Source: Fasciola hepatica (lineage: Eukaryota > Platyhelminthes > Trematoda > Plagiorchiida > Fasciolidae). Taken from it: a stretch of 64,000 nucleotides of DNA. The stretch's first letter is position 1. Every line of letters begins with the position of its first letter. The notes under the pieces are model-generated. The model made no database searches. It saw only the letters and a list, made by a program, of their open reading frames with translations, and was not told where the DNA came from. Position numbers and translations under genes: made by a program. This document shows, one piece after another, positions 32,043 to 43,551 of the stretch. Where the stretch lies: the NCBI GenBank assembly GCA_948099385.1, contig CANUEZ040000031.1:6317001-6381000 (forward strand), written 5' to 3'.

Positions 32043-33945
32043 GTTTATTTTGGAAGCGCCCGAAGCATGCCATGCGCATGATCATGTTGATACAGGCGAT
32101 GGAATGGACAGATATAATTCACGGAAATATGGAGACTGTCATGAAAATACTGGATAAAAAGGCTCAGAAGTGGGAATAAGGTAGGATGAAAATAGGATAA
32201 ACGTATACACACCATAGAGATTGTGTGCAGTTTAAATGAGCTCAAGAGCGGATTTGAATGAACACCCGGTGAGTTTGAAATTCAAGGTCAGGTGGGCTGA
32301 ATGGCTGGTCCGGGTAATTATATTTGGAGGCAGACTGGTAAACATGAGAAAGGCTGGAAATCGGTATAAGGAACTGCAGTAGCGAGGAACGATGGAGAAA
32401 AATGTTAGGTGCACTGCAGTGGGTTAGATGTCAATGAAGCATTGGTACTTTGCAGTGGATTGTCGGCGGACAGGACACAAAACTCACCGTCAAACAGGCA
32501 GCAAGCAATGCAAGACGTAGAGGGATGATCAGGTGACAAAAACGATTTCGAAGGATTGGATACGGTAGATGTGGGGCACAGATGTAGAGTCGATGGATGC
32601 CTATGATGACGGTCGTTTGGATGTTAGCAAGACAAACGGCCGGTGAGGAACTGCAAGATGCAGAGCGCGTGCACATAGATATATATGCGTAAGTTTATAT
32701 ACATATGTAGATTTATAATATATATATATAGGTAGAAGAGAAGCAGGAACAAAAACAATTGAGTCCTAGAAAGAAATTATCAGTCATTAGGAGAAGTAGG
32801 TAATGTTAGATCAGTTGGTTGTAAAATTAACTTTGGAATGTCGTGGTGAACTAACTTCATGACAAGTGCACATGGCAGCCCAACGGAGAGAAAAATAGAA
32901 TGCAGAAGCACAGAAGTGATGAAAACTGTGAAGAACAGTTCATGGAAGAGTGAAGATGAAGGACGGGATCAAAGAAAACAGGTTAGAATGGGTCTAATTA
33001 TTTGATCAATGCAGGTGCGAGATGTAGCGACGGACCAGAGGAATCGGGTAGTGACAGGTCAAACAATTTGGAACTGTAGAGGAACACCGCTGCGTAACGT
33101 TGTCATTACAATGGTGGAACGTGGAAAAGCGGACCACACTGGAAGGTACAAAAAAGTACCTGTAGCGAGCAATAAACGGATCAAGGGATGAAAGCAATGA
33201 CCGAGGAGACACGAGTAAGAAATCACCAATCATATCATTTTACTGCAGATGAAACAAGAGGGAGGCGGACAAGGAAGCGGGAAGCCCCGGGATAAATGAA
33301 CCAGTAATAGAACAAAAAGGCCACAAAAATGAATGCGCAAAGGGATTGGGGCAATGGAGCTGGAGAGCTCTCTGCCGGCAGACAGTTGCACAGGTGGATA
33401 CTAATCAGGACACTGGAAAGAACCACAGACGAATCGCAAATCCAAGTGAGGAAGATATGGTGGTGGTGATTAGATGATAAATACGACAGTAAAAGATGCG
33501 AAGTTTGGAGCAGCAAGTTCTTATATGCGGATTGGTCATGAGTGCGGGTGCGATTGGTGCATCATGGCATTAGGCATGAGGAGGGAGAACAAGGAGGGAT
33601 TTAACAGAACGACAGGTTTAAGGAAGATATCAATGGGCGTTCTGAGCAGAGGGTAACACCAAGTGCATAGATGATAGAAGCCAGCAATGACGGCCGGCGG
33701 GAAAAGAGGTATTGGCGGGCGCCGACAGAGAAGAGTGGTTAGGACGATAGTGATTCAATGCAGTGAAAGTCGATGTCGAGAGAGGCGATAGGAGGAAGGA
33801 CAAAACGGGTAGATGTGCGTACCGTGGTGGGGCAACAAAAATGGGGATAGGTAACAGATGATAAGAGCTATAAGTGAACAAGCTGTGGCGGAAGAAGGAT
33901 GAGGAGCATGCAATTTTTAACCGACAGCATTGGATTCGGTAGTCC
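32043..33945 (-). mobile_element. ATT-tailed LINE 3' UTR fragment
   Basis: The left end has the reverse complement of the conserved terminus (GCGCCCGAAGCATGCCATGCGCATGATCATG pattern at 32055-32090) after the TAA tail. The rest is purine-rich on the plus strand and non-coding, like the 3' UTR at 46300-49170. No RT is present, so it looks like a heavily 5'-truncated copy, 1.9 kb long. Confidence 0.5.
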
Positions 33946-33956
33946 AAGAAAAGTTA

Positions 33957-34160
33957 GAGCGTGCCATCCGCAACCGGTGCTTGTGGGTGGGACTGGCCGT
34001 GCGCTGGGCACCCAACCTGAAAAAACACTTCGTGAAGTGAACGCAGGAGGTGTGATCCACCAGTCTATTTGCGCTCGCACATCATTGCAGACGGCCTGCA
34101 CGCCCGATGTGCGCCGGCCATAGCGGTGGATCTGACCGCGCCCCGCACTGTTGGGGGTGG
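33957..34160 (-). repeat. 3' module, copy 3 of 3
   Basis: The best-preserved of the three copies, at the 3' end of LINE copy B: GCGTGCCATCCGCAACCGG, GGACTGGCCGTGCGCTGGGC, CGTGAAGTGAACGCAGGAGG, GCACGCCCGATGTGCGCCGG, GCCCCGCACTGTTGGG. It could be the 3' end of this LINE subfamily, or a SINE that shares it. Confidence 0.85.
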
Positions 34161-34599
34161 CACGAGTTTTCATGGATAATTGTACAGGGGACAAAACGAC
34201 CGCAATGGGGGTGCGTGAACCAGGAACAATTGACCAAGACGTGAGACCATGGACAGGAGAGCCAACGGAAACAGCGAGTGGTAGACGACCGTGTAGCAAT
34301 ATTATCCAGGTGCACCTGCCAGGGAGATGGTAACTACAGTGCCCGAAGAGGTTGGCCGTCAGTGAGGGTCACTGGAAAGGGAAAAGAGATAGAGAAGCGC
34401 AGTGTGGGTGTGCCCCAGCTGAGAATCAACGGATACTGAGGAGAAAAAAAGTGAATATGATAGATAAGAGATGAACGTAGGTGAGCAATAGGATTATCTT
34501 ATGATGGCAGGAGGTAGGTAGGTTCGCTCTGGATCAGTGAAGGCAATGACCTTAGTTCGCTGGGTGTACCTAGTGGCTTGTGACGCAGAGGTAGTAGAG

Positions 34600-35451
34600 T
34601 TACATTGTTAGGCCTCTTTCAAAGGCCAGGTCGGCGGAGACGAGCTCATTGGTGAGCAGTATAGCATTGGGGACTGTTAAGTATGACAAAAGTGCGCGCC
34701 TAAAAGCGAACATTGAGGAGGCACTGCGTAAGCTAGGGGGCAGCTTATTCCAGATTTTGGAATAGACTGACAGAAAGAATCGGGACTTCAGACAGAGATC
34801 AGAATGAGGGACAGTGAGAGAGAAGGCACGGTGCCGGATGGGGTAGGAACAGGGCGCAGCGAATGAGATGGGATAAGAGGTGTAGGCCAGGTTATGGATT
34901 AGCTTAAAGAGGAAAATCAGGTTGAGCCTCATGCAACGAATCCATAGGGGCTCAATTTGTAGGGGCTCACAGCGCTGGCGGTATGTTAGGGCTAGAGATA
35001 CGCCCAGCAGCCTTTTGGTGAAAGTACGCTGAACGTTCTCAAGAGATACAATAGAGGAACGTGGCCAGAGGCTGGAGGTAATGGGACAACATTCTAGGAG
35101 CGGTCTCACCTGTGAGAGATACATGGAGAGGTGACTGGCCGGTATTAAGAAACACCGATTGATCAGGCCTAGGGTTCGTTTAACCTTAGTGATTTGGAAT
35201 GATGCCTGTTCTGAGAAGTTGAAGGAACAAGAGCAGCGTACTCCAAGATCGGTAACCATGGGGTGTATGGGGATGGGCAGGCTATCCAGACAAATTTGGC
35301 CGGTTGTTAGAGTGCACCTGTATGGTAGGAGGAAGCTTTTATCTGCAGAGAATTTCATGAACCACGAGACGCACCAAGTTTGGAGAACAAGCAAGTCATG
35401 CGATATGTTGCACAGAGTCACGGATAGGTCATTGGGGAGGAAAGAGTACAC
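34600..35451 (-). pseudogene. LINE RT thumb and C-terminus (copy B)
   Basis: A 283-codon open block: VMKF-like SWFMKFSADKSFLLPYRC, MVTDLGVRCSCSFNFSEQ, VRPLLECCPITSSLWPRS, LQIEPLWIRCMRLNLIFLFK, and the tail SKIWNKLPPSLRSASSMFAF. It aligns collinearly with the 1526-codon LINE. Motif C lies just upstream in another frame (about 35452-35500, reading FLFADDIKIV-like). Confidence 0.85.
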
Positions 35452-36153
35452 TATTTTTATATCGTCGGCAAAAAGGAAAGGAGTGTCGTGTCGAATAGAA
35501 GAGAAAATGTCATTGATATAAATAAGGAACAGTAATGGGCCTAGGACACTGCCTTGGATGACGCTGCTAGTAATTGGTTTGGCGGAAGAGTTTGGAAGAG
35601 TTTGGCTAATAGATGCATATGGGGAACACGGTCAGAAGCCTTAGACATGTTGAGATATAGGACGATTACAGAGTTACCGGCTTCTGCAGTAGACAATGGG
35701 ACGTTGATGAAGTCCTGCCGGCAGGAGGAGCAGGAGCGAGTGTTCTAGAAACCGTGCTGACCAGAGTTCAGCAGGTTGTTGGATAAGAGGCCCCGAACAA
35801 TGCTTTTCGATAATTCTCCCTATGGTTTTGCAGACTACTAGGTTGCGGTTAATGGGCCGATAGTTATCTGGGTCGTGTGGTGCACCCTTTTTGAAGCGCT
35901 GATTTGTAACAAAGGTTTTACATTGAGGGAGGACGAAACTACGAAGCATGGAGGTGGTGTATATAATAAGTAAAAATAAAGGGAGGTCAGGACCACCGAG
36001 ACGGAGAAGGGTCGTTTGGAGATCACCTGGGCCGAGTTTTGGGGAAGGTTTGTTAGAGAAAACTGATTCTTCAATTTCCAGGTGGGTGGAGAGAATCGAT
36101 GAAAGAGAGGGAGGGGTAGGGTGATGGATTTTAGGGGGGGGGTACCAGGGCAT
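35452..36153 (-). pseudogene. LINE RT fingers/palm, broken (copy B)
   Basis: The block at 36153-35674 includes LGPGDLQTTLLRLGGPDLPLF and, in overlapping frames, NRRPI-type NYRPINRNLVVCKTIGRIIE, the RT fingers. Motif A and B pieces are recognisable near 35700-35540 only across frame changes. A stop-rich join shows loss of function. Confidence 0.7.
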
Positions 36154-36621
36154 TTTTAAGAGAGGGAGAGAAATTCAAGGCCTCAGATATTGATGTTGGG
36201 GTATAAGCTGTAGATGGGCCGCAGATGAGGAACTTGAGCGAGGTAAGATTGGAGTGATTGGACCTTTTACTAAGCAGGTTGGAAAGGCAGCCAGCTTTTT
36301 GAGATGTACTAGGACGATGGCCTCTTTCCTTCTCAGATGCGAATCGGCCATGCGAAGTAGCTTCAGTTGTGGCTGGTTTATGAGCAGAATAATGGCGAAG
36401 CCGCGTGATCCAGCAAAAGTAAATTGCAGCTTAGCCAGCTTACCCTGTAAAAGTAACAGGCGTTAGCTGCTGGGCTTCGGGCGTGGATCGGAACATGAGT
36501 GAGCGGTACTTATGCAGAGTAAGAAGTTGGAGTTGAGAGTCTACAACAGTGAGGGGATCAGAGGGGAGAAAAAAAGGTTTCCCACTTAAGGAAACGGATT
36601 ATCATTGGCACTAGGAGCCGG

Positions 36622-37356
36622 TTACATAAACGGTAGGAGGTCCGAACAGGGGGTGAGGATTGTATCGGATGAGAACAATGGGAAAAAGCTGAACTTGCAC
36701 CTGAAAATACGGTGGCCACTACCCGGGAAGTGATCAGTAATCTGGGTGGTCATATCAGGAACATCAATGGAGAATACTAAGTCCAAGATGTTGTTCCCCC
36801 TAGTAGGGCAGGAGATATGTTGGGTCAATCCACCAAGACAGACACAAGAAAGGAAGGTAGAGAAAGCGGGAGGGCTAGTATTGGAGGACCAGCAAATTGA
36901 ACAAAAGTTAAAGTCACCCGCAATAATTTTTGCACTGGCAGGATAGTCAAGCGCAACATTTAAGACATCCATGGCAGAGTCAATTTTTGCAGGCTCCAGA
37001 CCCGGCGGGACATAGACGCCGCCAAGGAGGAGGTTCTGGCCGGAGGCGTAAATAGATAGCCGTAACGTATCCTCAGTGAGAAGAGAGTGGTGGTCGATAA
37101 CACTAGTGTGGATAGTGCATTTGGCAAAGGCTAAACAGCCCCCTCTAGGACTGGACTGGCGGGTGTTCGAGAAGCATTGAAGCCCAGCTATGCGAAAAAG
37201 GCCGAGCGGGGCATCATGTGACAGCCAGGATTCAGTGAGTAGTATAATGTCAGCCTTTGAGGTCAATGCATGAGATCGTAGATAGGACATTTTTCTAATT
37301 ATTGATCGGGCGGTAATGAGAACTAGCAGCTGGGAGTTCAGTGTCGGTGTGGGCAA
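36622..37356 (-). pseudogene. LINE endonuclease (copy B)
   Basis: A 244-codon open block with ITARSIIRKMSYLRSHALT, IILLTESWLSHDAPLG (catalytic Glu), LLLGGVYVPPGLEPAK, IIAGDFNFCSICWSS, LDLVFSIDVPDMTTQ and FPGSGHRIFRCKF. The last motif is S-D-H in active enzymes and is S-G-H here, so the catalytic Asp is lost. Confidence 0.88.
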
Positions 37357-37508
37357 AGATTTTAAATCGGGTGCAAGACTATTGGGATGGCTGTGGCGAT
37401 GGGAGTTGGGTCTCAGTGGGATAGGGCTTCAACAGAAGTGAGAGGGCGGGCAATGTTGGATGGGGGACAGGAAGTGGGTAAAGCGTTAGCATAAGGAGCT
37501 GCCGATCA

Positions 37509-38362
37509 CTATGGGTGATCAATACAGTGGGTGTGCAACAGACTGTTTGTGTGGGCCGGATGGGTGACACGCGGTACAGGGGGAGGGGGCACGATATGGC
37601 GAAGTGAGAGGTTTAGAATATCTGCCAAAGTGGAGCGGACAGGGAGGAGTGCAGGGTGCAAGGTACTAAAGGGCGTGACGTCGGGGAAAGAGCGATCATT
37701 AACGCAGGTCTGTGCAACATTATCGATGTAGTTCATGGGGCGATTAGCGAAGTGGCCAGGGGTGTGGAGGACACTGGCCAGAAAAAACATGAGATCTTTG
37801 CTGCAGGTAACATGCCCGCTAGGCAGAATCAGAATGGAGCCGGTAGGCCGGCGTGGGGGTAACGGTATGTGGGTGAGTAACTGGGATGTAGTGGAGGGTA
37901 GGGGTGGGAATAGAGCGGCTAAATTTTGAATGGTTTGGAAGCTCATGAGTGGTACAGGAGCCGGTAAGTGGGGAACGGGTGGGTAGGCAGGGCGAGGAAG
38001 CCGGATACAGTTACCAACCTGGAGTATCTGCCAGGGTAAGCAAGTGGCACTTCGGAATTATGTAGGGGTTGGTGGAAGGGAGCAGAGTGGAGCAGCTGGG
38101 GCATGCAGGGTCTGTGGTACGGAGGGTTGGTGTCTGGGAGGGGCGGGAAGTGATAAAGGGTAGCAACGAAGAAGCAGGATTAGTATGACCCATTCGATAA
38201 GAGGGGGAAAGGCAGTGGAAGTAGGTGAGGCAGTGGAAGGGTGCTTGGTACTGGCATGGCTCCGAAGATTACTCTAACGTACAAGGACGATGGCGTTAGA
38301 AAAATCAGGATGGTGGCCCAATTGGTTTCCACCTGCAGCCTCCGGCAGTAAGCCATAAACAA
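37509..38362 (-). pseudogene. LINE ORF1-like proline-rich region (copy B)
   Basis: Proline/threonine/leucine-rich open stretches (FPPLPSTTSQLLTHIPLPP) occupy the position of the proline-rich linker between the ORF1 domain and the endonuclease in the 1526-codon LINE. The conserved ORF1 domain itself is barely visible, with frames changing near 38000-38200. This is supported mainly by position and composition. Confidence 0.5.
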
Positions 38363-38435
38363 ATTCTGGTTAAGAGTGAGGGCTTACGGGTAAGGTGATT
38401 AGTTGAACAAGTTGGGACCTGTTAGAACACCCGTC

Positions 38436-38440
38436 AGGCT
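38436..38440. repeat. BEL target-site duplication, left
   Basis: AGGCT, matching 42489-42493. Confidence 0.9.
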
Positions 38441-38799
38441 TGTAAAGAACGAATACTGAAAATCCTTCTAAATGTTCAACGTGCTTTGTGAATTTGACTA
38501 TATTTAACATTATCTTGGAAAGCTCGCTCATACACTACACATTTTCACGTTTGTTTATCCATGTGAGACATTTGAATTTAGCCTTGAACCGTTTCTGACT
38601 GTCGTGCTTGAGCCACGGGGCTTTGGACCTTTGGGTTTTACTGTGAAGTCAATTTGGCCGCATACTTGAGGTTCGTATATATTTGTATAATTTGTGCATT
38701 TCAATTAAGTACCGTAGAAGCTACGAATCAATATTGTTCTGGTTTTGGGATTCGTTTCAATTGGCTACGCGTTGCTCGATTTGCGAGATTTGACTTACA
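38441..38799 (+). repeat. BEL 5' LTR (young copy)
   Basis: 359 bp, TG...CA, nearly identical to 42130-42488. The only differences I see are three bases in the block around 38580-38600. Confidence 0.95.
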
Positions 38800-38838
38800 G
38801 TACTCAAGTGGAACCTGGACAAGAAAACTCATTGGAAA

Positions 38839-39334
38839 TGCCCAGACGAGGAAGCAAGGACCTTTGGAGACAACAGGAATTAACTCGGCAAGCCTCTGGG
38901 GATGGTAAGGGTGTTATTCATTCTCTGGATAATGCTAAGCCTACTATTTCTGTCAGTGCCTGGTCATATATTTCTAATCGCGATGAGTTTGCTGACATTA
39001 GTACATATAGAATGAGAGTGATAGAATCAAAAGCGAGCTGCGGTTAGCCAGAAAGGAAGCAGAGCCTCTGAAACAAGGAACTGTTCTCAGCGAGCCAGCA
39101 AAAAGTCCATGTAGTTCACGATGTTAACATCGAAACAGCACCGTGCTCGACGAATATAAATCCTTGAGACAGTCTGAAACTACCGAGGATTTTGCCTTCA
39201 ACCTCCCGAGAGTGAAAATATCCCATTTCGACGGGCACCCCGAGCAATACTGTATATTCATAAAACAATTCGAAAATTTTGTTGAGTGCAAAGTTGCAGA
39301 TCTTGGTCAAAGGTTTTTGTATTTATTACATTAA
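38839..39334 (+). pseudogene. gag: BEL gag N-terminal half (young copy)
   Basis: Starts MPRRGSKDLWRQQELTRQAS, collinear with the older copy. A frameshift near 39030 leads to the block 39143-39334 with LPRVKISHFDGHPEQYCIFI, the BEL gag core. That block ends at a TAA at about 39332, where the older copy reads on (FFYLLHYYRGEG). A short deletion follows, so this gag half is disconnected from the long downstream ORF. Confidence 0.75.
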
Positions 39335-39373
39335 TGTCGTGGGAGAGCCAAAAGTGCTATCGAAGGCTGCGCG

Positions 39374-41314
39374 ATGCTTGATCCACCGATGGTGGCTAGA
39401 AGCCTAATTGATAGTGTTTTATTGGAGGCTAAAAGGACTGAGGGCAAGGCTGAATCACTGTCGAGTTTGGTGATCAAAATTCAGAATTGCAGTGTAGCAC
39501 TGGAGCACTTAGGATACCAGTCTGATCTGAATGCATTGCACACACAGGAATGCATTGTCCGATGTCTATCTATTGATTTACAGAGCCGATGGGCAGAGGA
39601 AGCTGAAAAAAGAAATATGCTTGAGCGGGAATCTACGTTCAACGATTTGACGGAGTGCATAGGTCGTCAATCCCGTATCGCCAACAGTCGATTTGGACAA
39701 ATCGTACGCGAAAGTTGCAGACTGGCGCGAAGGGAACCAACACCTCAAATTGTGGAGAAGGACTGTAACCAAACCCAGTTTTTGGCTAACATGCACATGA
39801 TAAGTCAAGAACCCGAGAGGTCAGCTGAATGCAAGCTATGCAACTCCCTGCATCGGTTATTAGATTGTCCGACCTTTCATGGGATGAGTGTACCCGATCG
39901 GTGGTGCGCAGTAAAAAGGATTGGCTCATGCTTTATGTGTTTGAACAACTCTCATCGAGCCTCTGAATGCAGCTTAAGAGTGAAATGCAACCAAGACGGA
40001 TGCTTGGGTAATCATCACTCGTTACTGCATGGCCTTCTCAACAATAGACCTATTCGGCCAGATGAACCCAAAATTGTCTGTTCAACGGGACATGATGATT
40101 TCAAACCGGCAAGATTAGGCATCGTACCTGTCGGTATCGTGACACCTAAAGGACTGAGGAGGGTCAATGCATTTTTGGACACGGGGTCGGATACCCCGCT
40201 GATTACTCGCGAGCTTGTAGAAAGCTGTGAACTAGTAGGCGAGCCTACCTCGCTCACTATCAGCACGATTGCAGGGGGTCATGTTAGCAATTCTAAGAGG
40301 CTGACCCTGCAGTTAACGTCTTTATCTGATGAGGGGACCGTAGAAATTCCGGAAGCTTTTGCAATAGACAGCTTGCCAATGAGACCAGTCGACTCTGTTA
40401 GATCGATCGCCAAGAGATGGTCCCATCTCAGGGACATAGAGTTCGAAGAAGTTTCTAGCCCCCACGTCGACATACTAATTGGATGCAATGTACCAGAGGC
40501 TCACTGGGTGCTTGGACAGAGCATAAGCAATCGAAAAGAACCATTCGCTACGCGATCGATACTAGGCTGGACACTTCTCGGACCCCTGACGAGCGAACTT
40601 CAACAATCGGCATCAATATATTGCTCAAATGTTGCTGAGAGAAGTGCCTCTGTAGAACACGATCAGCCTTTCGATATTGAATCCAATGGTCCATCTCAGG
40701 AAAGCGAAGTTCACTCAAAGGATCAGTCGGTGCTTTCGATGGCGAATTCAAAGACGGGACGTCACAGTGGGCAACATGAAGCTGCTATACCCAAGAGACC
40801 ACCGTCAAGTCTCTTATTGAGAAAAGGAGAAGTTGCCCGGAGGCTTTTGAAATATCTCAAAAAAGGACACCAGCAGGTCACCCAAAGCAGCTTGAAATTT
40901 GCCGACCCAGTGACAGTGTACGGTACCTGGGTGGAACTGCATGGCCGGCGGCGAAACAAAGTACCCTTTGCCAAAACAAAAATTGCTGAGCTGAAGTCAG
41001 TATCCCTAAACGAGCTCAAAACGACTGCACTGGTATTGGGTTTTAAGGTAGCACGAATGCTAAAAGAGAACTGCACCACCGCCGAACTGAGCCTTGCCTA
41101 TTGGACAGATCCTACAGTTGTTTTACATTACAGGAAACGGAAGAAACGAAGAACGTGTTCGAGACATCAGAGAGTTAATCCACTCGTAGCAGGAAACAGC
41201 GAGGAAAATGTTGATGATTCGAGCTCGAAACCACATACAAAAGACAAAGTAGCTCGCAGATCGCCTCGCTCCGGGTTACTCAGCACTTTATTGCATTTCA
41301 TGCCCTACAACTAA
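39374..41314 (+). CDS. BEL gag C-terminus, fingers, protease and RNase H-like end, 646 codons
   Basis: An uninterrupted frame. Residues about 1-130: gag C-terminal helices. About 155-230: Cys/His fingers, all ligands kept (ECKLCNSLHRLLDCPTFHG, CFMCLNNSHRASECS, CNQDGCLGNHHSLLH). About 265-290: protease VNAFLDTGSDTPLIT with the active-site Asp. About 355-410: SPHVDILIGCNVPEAHWVLG and RSILGWTLLGP, the standard BEL region before RT. Then, at about 555-590, LVLGFKVARMLKENC and AYWTDPTVVLHYRKR, which correspond to the BEL RNase H-like segment (W-S-D-S-x-x-V-L-x-x). The whole RT palm is absent, so pol appears internally deleted while the frame is preserved. It could supply Gag-type and protease functions but not cDNA synthesis. 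Confidence 0.85.
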   Translation: MLDPPMVARSLIDSVLLEAKRTEGKAESLSSLVIKIQNCSVALEHLGYQSDLNALHTQECIVRCLSIDLQSRWAEEAEKRNMLERESTFNDLTECIGRQSRIANSRFGQIVRESCRLARREPTPQIVEKDCNQTQFLANMHMISQEPERSAECKLCNSLHRLLDCPTFHGMSVPDRWCAVKRIGSCFMCLNNSHRASECSLRVKCNQDGCLGNHHSLLHGLLNNRPIRPDEPKIVCSTGHDDFKPARLGIVPVGIVTPKGLRRVNAFLDTGSDTPLITRELVESCELVGEPTSLTISTIAGGHVSNSKRLTLQLTSLSDEGTVEIPEAFAIDSLPMRPVDSVRSIAKRWSHLRDIEFEEVSSPHVDILIGCNVPEAHWVLGQSISNRKEPFATRSILGWTLLGPLTSELQQSASIYCSNVAERSASVEHDQPFDIESNGPSQESEVHSKDQSVLSMANSKTGRHSGQHEAAIPKRPPSSLLLRKGEVARRLLKYLKKGHQQVTQSSLKFADPVTVYGTWVELHGRRRNKVPFAKTKIAELKSVSLNELKTTALVLGFKVARMLKENCTTAELSLAYWTDPTVVLHYRKRKKRRTCSRHQRVNPLVAGNSEENVDDSSSKPHTKDKVARRSPRSGLLSTLLHFMPYN

Positions 41315-42129
41315 TCAACTGGACCCATTTTTTCTGATAGGTTGTAAATGTACTTAGTTCCAGTTTCTATCTAGCGTGCACATAGGCGAAGAGGAGAAAT
41401 TCACCAGTATTTCACTTGAACAGTTCAGGTGAGGCATACTAGCTGCGAGCACATTGTGAAACTATTATTATCTTTAAAGAAGAACATTTATTTACATTTT
41501 ATACAATATTAATTGTCACATATTTTGTGCACAGAAAAACTTTGAAATACTCTGATAGATGCCAGTATTCGATCAATCTCCGTGTTCATGTGTATTTCGA
41601 TACTGTCCGCCGAACACTTGTTTTCGAAATTTATTCATAATCAGAAACCGGTTTCCCTTTCTTTCGGAAGATTTGGTGAGTTAATTTTATGTAATTCCAC
41701 TGGTTCGTTACCTGTCGATTTTACGCGATATCTCATTAGGCGTTGCACCTGCGTTCGACTTCTGCGCTCATGCTTGTAAACAAAATTAGTCTAACCAGTT
41801 GCTGCAATAGGTTACTGCTTGTGATGCTTAGACTTATTTCGTGCGGCGAAACACTTCACTCTGCGTGGCCTTCATCTTCATCGTGCGTCTGACTATATGC
41901 GCCGGTCTCCTGATGAATATGTCAATCTCAAGTTGTGCAGCGGGATTTGGAATTGATTCCTTATGGATTGTGCGATGATGACTACGACAAAAACCTGTTT
42001 CACGTTCAGATAACACAGGAAGTTAGTATCTACAGGCACTGACAATAAGTTAAAGGTAGTTAGGGTGAGAATCATGACCCCTTCCAGAACCTTAGACAAC
42101 CATTTTCGCGGAAGGATTTTGGCCGGCGG
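41315..42129 (+). other. BEL 3' internal non-coding region
   Basis: Between the 646-codon stop and the 3' LTR. Normally RNase H, integrase and DUF1758-adjacent regions would fill several kb here. Only about 0.8 kb remains, AT-rich, with no integrase motif. Confidence 0.6.
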
Positions 42130-42488
42130 TGTAAAGAACGAATACTGAAAATCCTTCTAAATGTTCAACGTGCTTTGTGAATTTGACTATATTTAACATT
42201 ATCTTGGAAAGCTCGCTCATACACTACACATTTTCACGTTTGTTTATCCATGTGAGACATTTGAATTTGGCCTTTAACCCTTTCTGACTGTCGTGCTTGA
42301 GCCACGGGGCTTTGGACCTTTGGGTTTTACTGTGAAGTCAATTTGGCCGCATACTTGAGGTTCGTATATATTTGTATAATTTGTGCATTTCAATTAAGTA
42401 CCGTAGAAGCTACGAATCAATATTGTTCTGGTTTTGGGATTCGTTTCAATTGGCTACGCGTTGCTCGATTTGCGAGATTTGACTTACA
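42130..42488 (+). repeat. BEL 3' LTR (young copy)
   Basis: 359 bp, same ends as the 5' LTR, followed by the AGGCT duplication. Confidence 0.95.
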
Positions 42489-42493
42489 AGGCT
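42489..42493. repeat. BEL target-site duplication, right
   Basis: AGGCT, matching 38436-38440. Confidence 0.9.
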
Positions 42494-43551
42494 TGTAGGA
42501 GGATTGGAGAGGCACTTTTGAGGATAGCCACGAAGGGTCGTGGTTAAGCTAGCAGCAAGTGGGTGGTTTGTGGAGTCATTAGAGCAGGAGTGGCGGTTGA
42601 TAACACCCGTCAGCGGCTCAGAGGACGGGTGGGAAGTTGTACGGCGACGGACGGTTGTAACGGGGCTTATATTCACCGATGATGACAAAATTGTCCACAC
42701 CTTTGAGCCCCAAACCAGGAAGTATATCTTCAACAAAGTTGCCGACAACCGAACGCTCTTGACACTAGATGCAGTATTTGGCAAGTGGGTTCCCCCGCTG
42801 CCGATAGTGCCGTGCCCAAGCGAAGGTAAATTTTGCGTCAACTCTCTCGGCCTAAGAGGATGGTACACTCCTATGACTCCGCCGGCAAGAGATCTAGGCC
42901 ATCAGTATTCCTGCGCCTATATCCTTCGAGAATAAGCAGTCTACCAAGTGACTCAGGCCAAGGGAAAAACAGTCCTTATCTGCAGAACTTCTAGAATGCG
43001 CGATGGCCAGCTCCTAGCCTCAAAATCACGGGCCAGGTCGCTACTTGAGTATTGCCTTCTGGTACACACATGCACGAATGTAATTGATTCGCTACCGAAA
43101 GAGTTAAGCCATCCTTTAATGAGCGATTACTCAGCTCGTCATCACCTATATTTTACGAAAAGCGATGTTGGCTACTGTACTTGAACCCCTTTGGTTACAG
43201 CGTATTGAACCCAACCTTTATTTTTCGTTCAACCTTCTACTTCTGGAGCACATACGTCCAGCACTCTTCCATATGTCGCCCAGGGATTTCCTTATCTCCC
43301 ACGTAGCAGAAATTGTACTAACAGAAAAGGCATATTTCTTGACTGTGATCCAAACGCTTGTGCAAGGCATTATCACAAAGTACAGGAATGCACAGCAGCA
43401 TGAAGTATCCTTTAGTTCGATATGCAATAGTCGCACAACTGCAGTTTTAATAAAACAAGGCTGGACATCATTTGAGTGCACCAAAGTGGAGGCAGTTAAC
43501 ATGGTAGTTACGCATTGGTTTTTTGATTTCGGGAAGGGGCTTTGTGGGTAG
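42494..43551 (+). mobile_element. Decayed LINE fragment right of the BEL element
   Basis: From about 42670 the plus strand reads LIFTDDDKIVHTFEPQTRKYIF (RT motif C, FADD changed to FTDD), then RGWYTPMTPPARDLGHQYSC (thumb) and, near 43180, VLEPLWLQRIEPNLYFSFNL (tail). These match LINE copy C residue by residue with heavy decay and frameshifts. Bases 42494-42670 may instead belong to the minus-strand LINE copy B cut by the BEL insertion. Confidence 0.65.

Larger units (their letters stand above)
33946..38440 (-). mobile_element. LINE copy B, near full length but decayed
   Basis: On the minus strand, in order: a proline-rich ORF1-like region (38362-37509), endonuclease (37356-36622), RT pieces (36153-35452), thumb and tail (35451-34600), 3' UTR (34599-34161) and the 3' module (33957-34160). 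Its 5' part is interrupted at 38440 by the BEL element; sequence at 42494-42680 may be the continuation. It is broken in several frames. Confidence 0.75.
38441..42488 (+). mobile_element. Young BEL/Pao element lacking RT
   Basis: Two 359-bp LTRs (38441-38799 and 42130-42488) differ at about three positions. Each begins TGTAAAG and ends TTACA. The element is flanked by a perfect 5-bp target duplication AGGCT (38436-38440, 42489-42493). The 3.3-kb interior encodes gag, fingers, protease and the RNase H end of pol but no RT palm or integrase. It is a complete but non-autonomous insertion 4,048 bp long. A primer-site candidate starts TGG at 38809. Confidence 0.95.
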
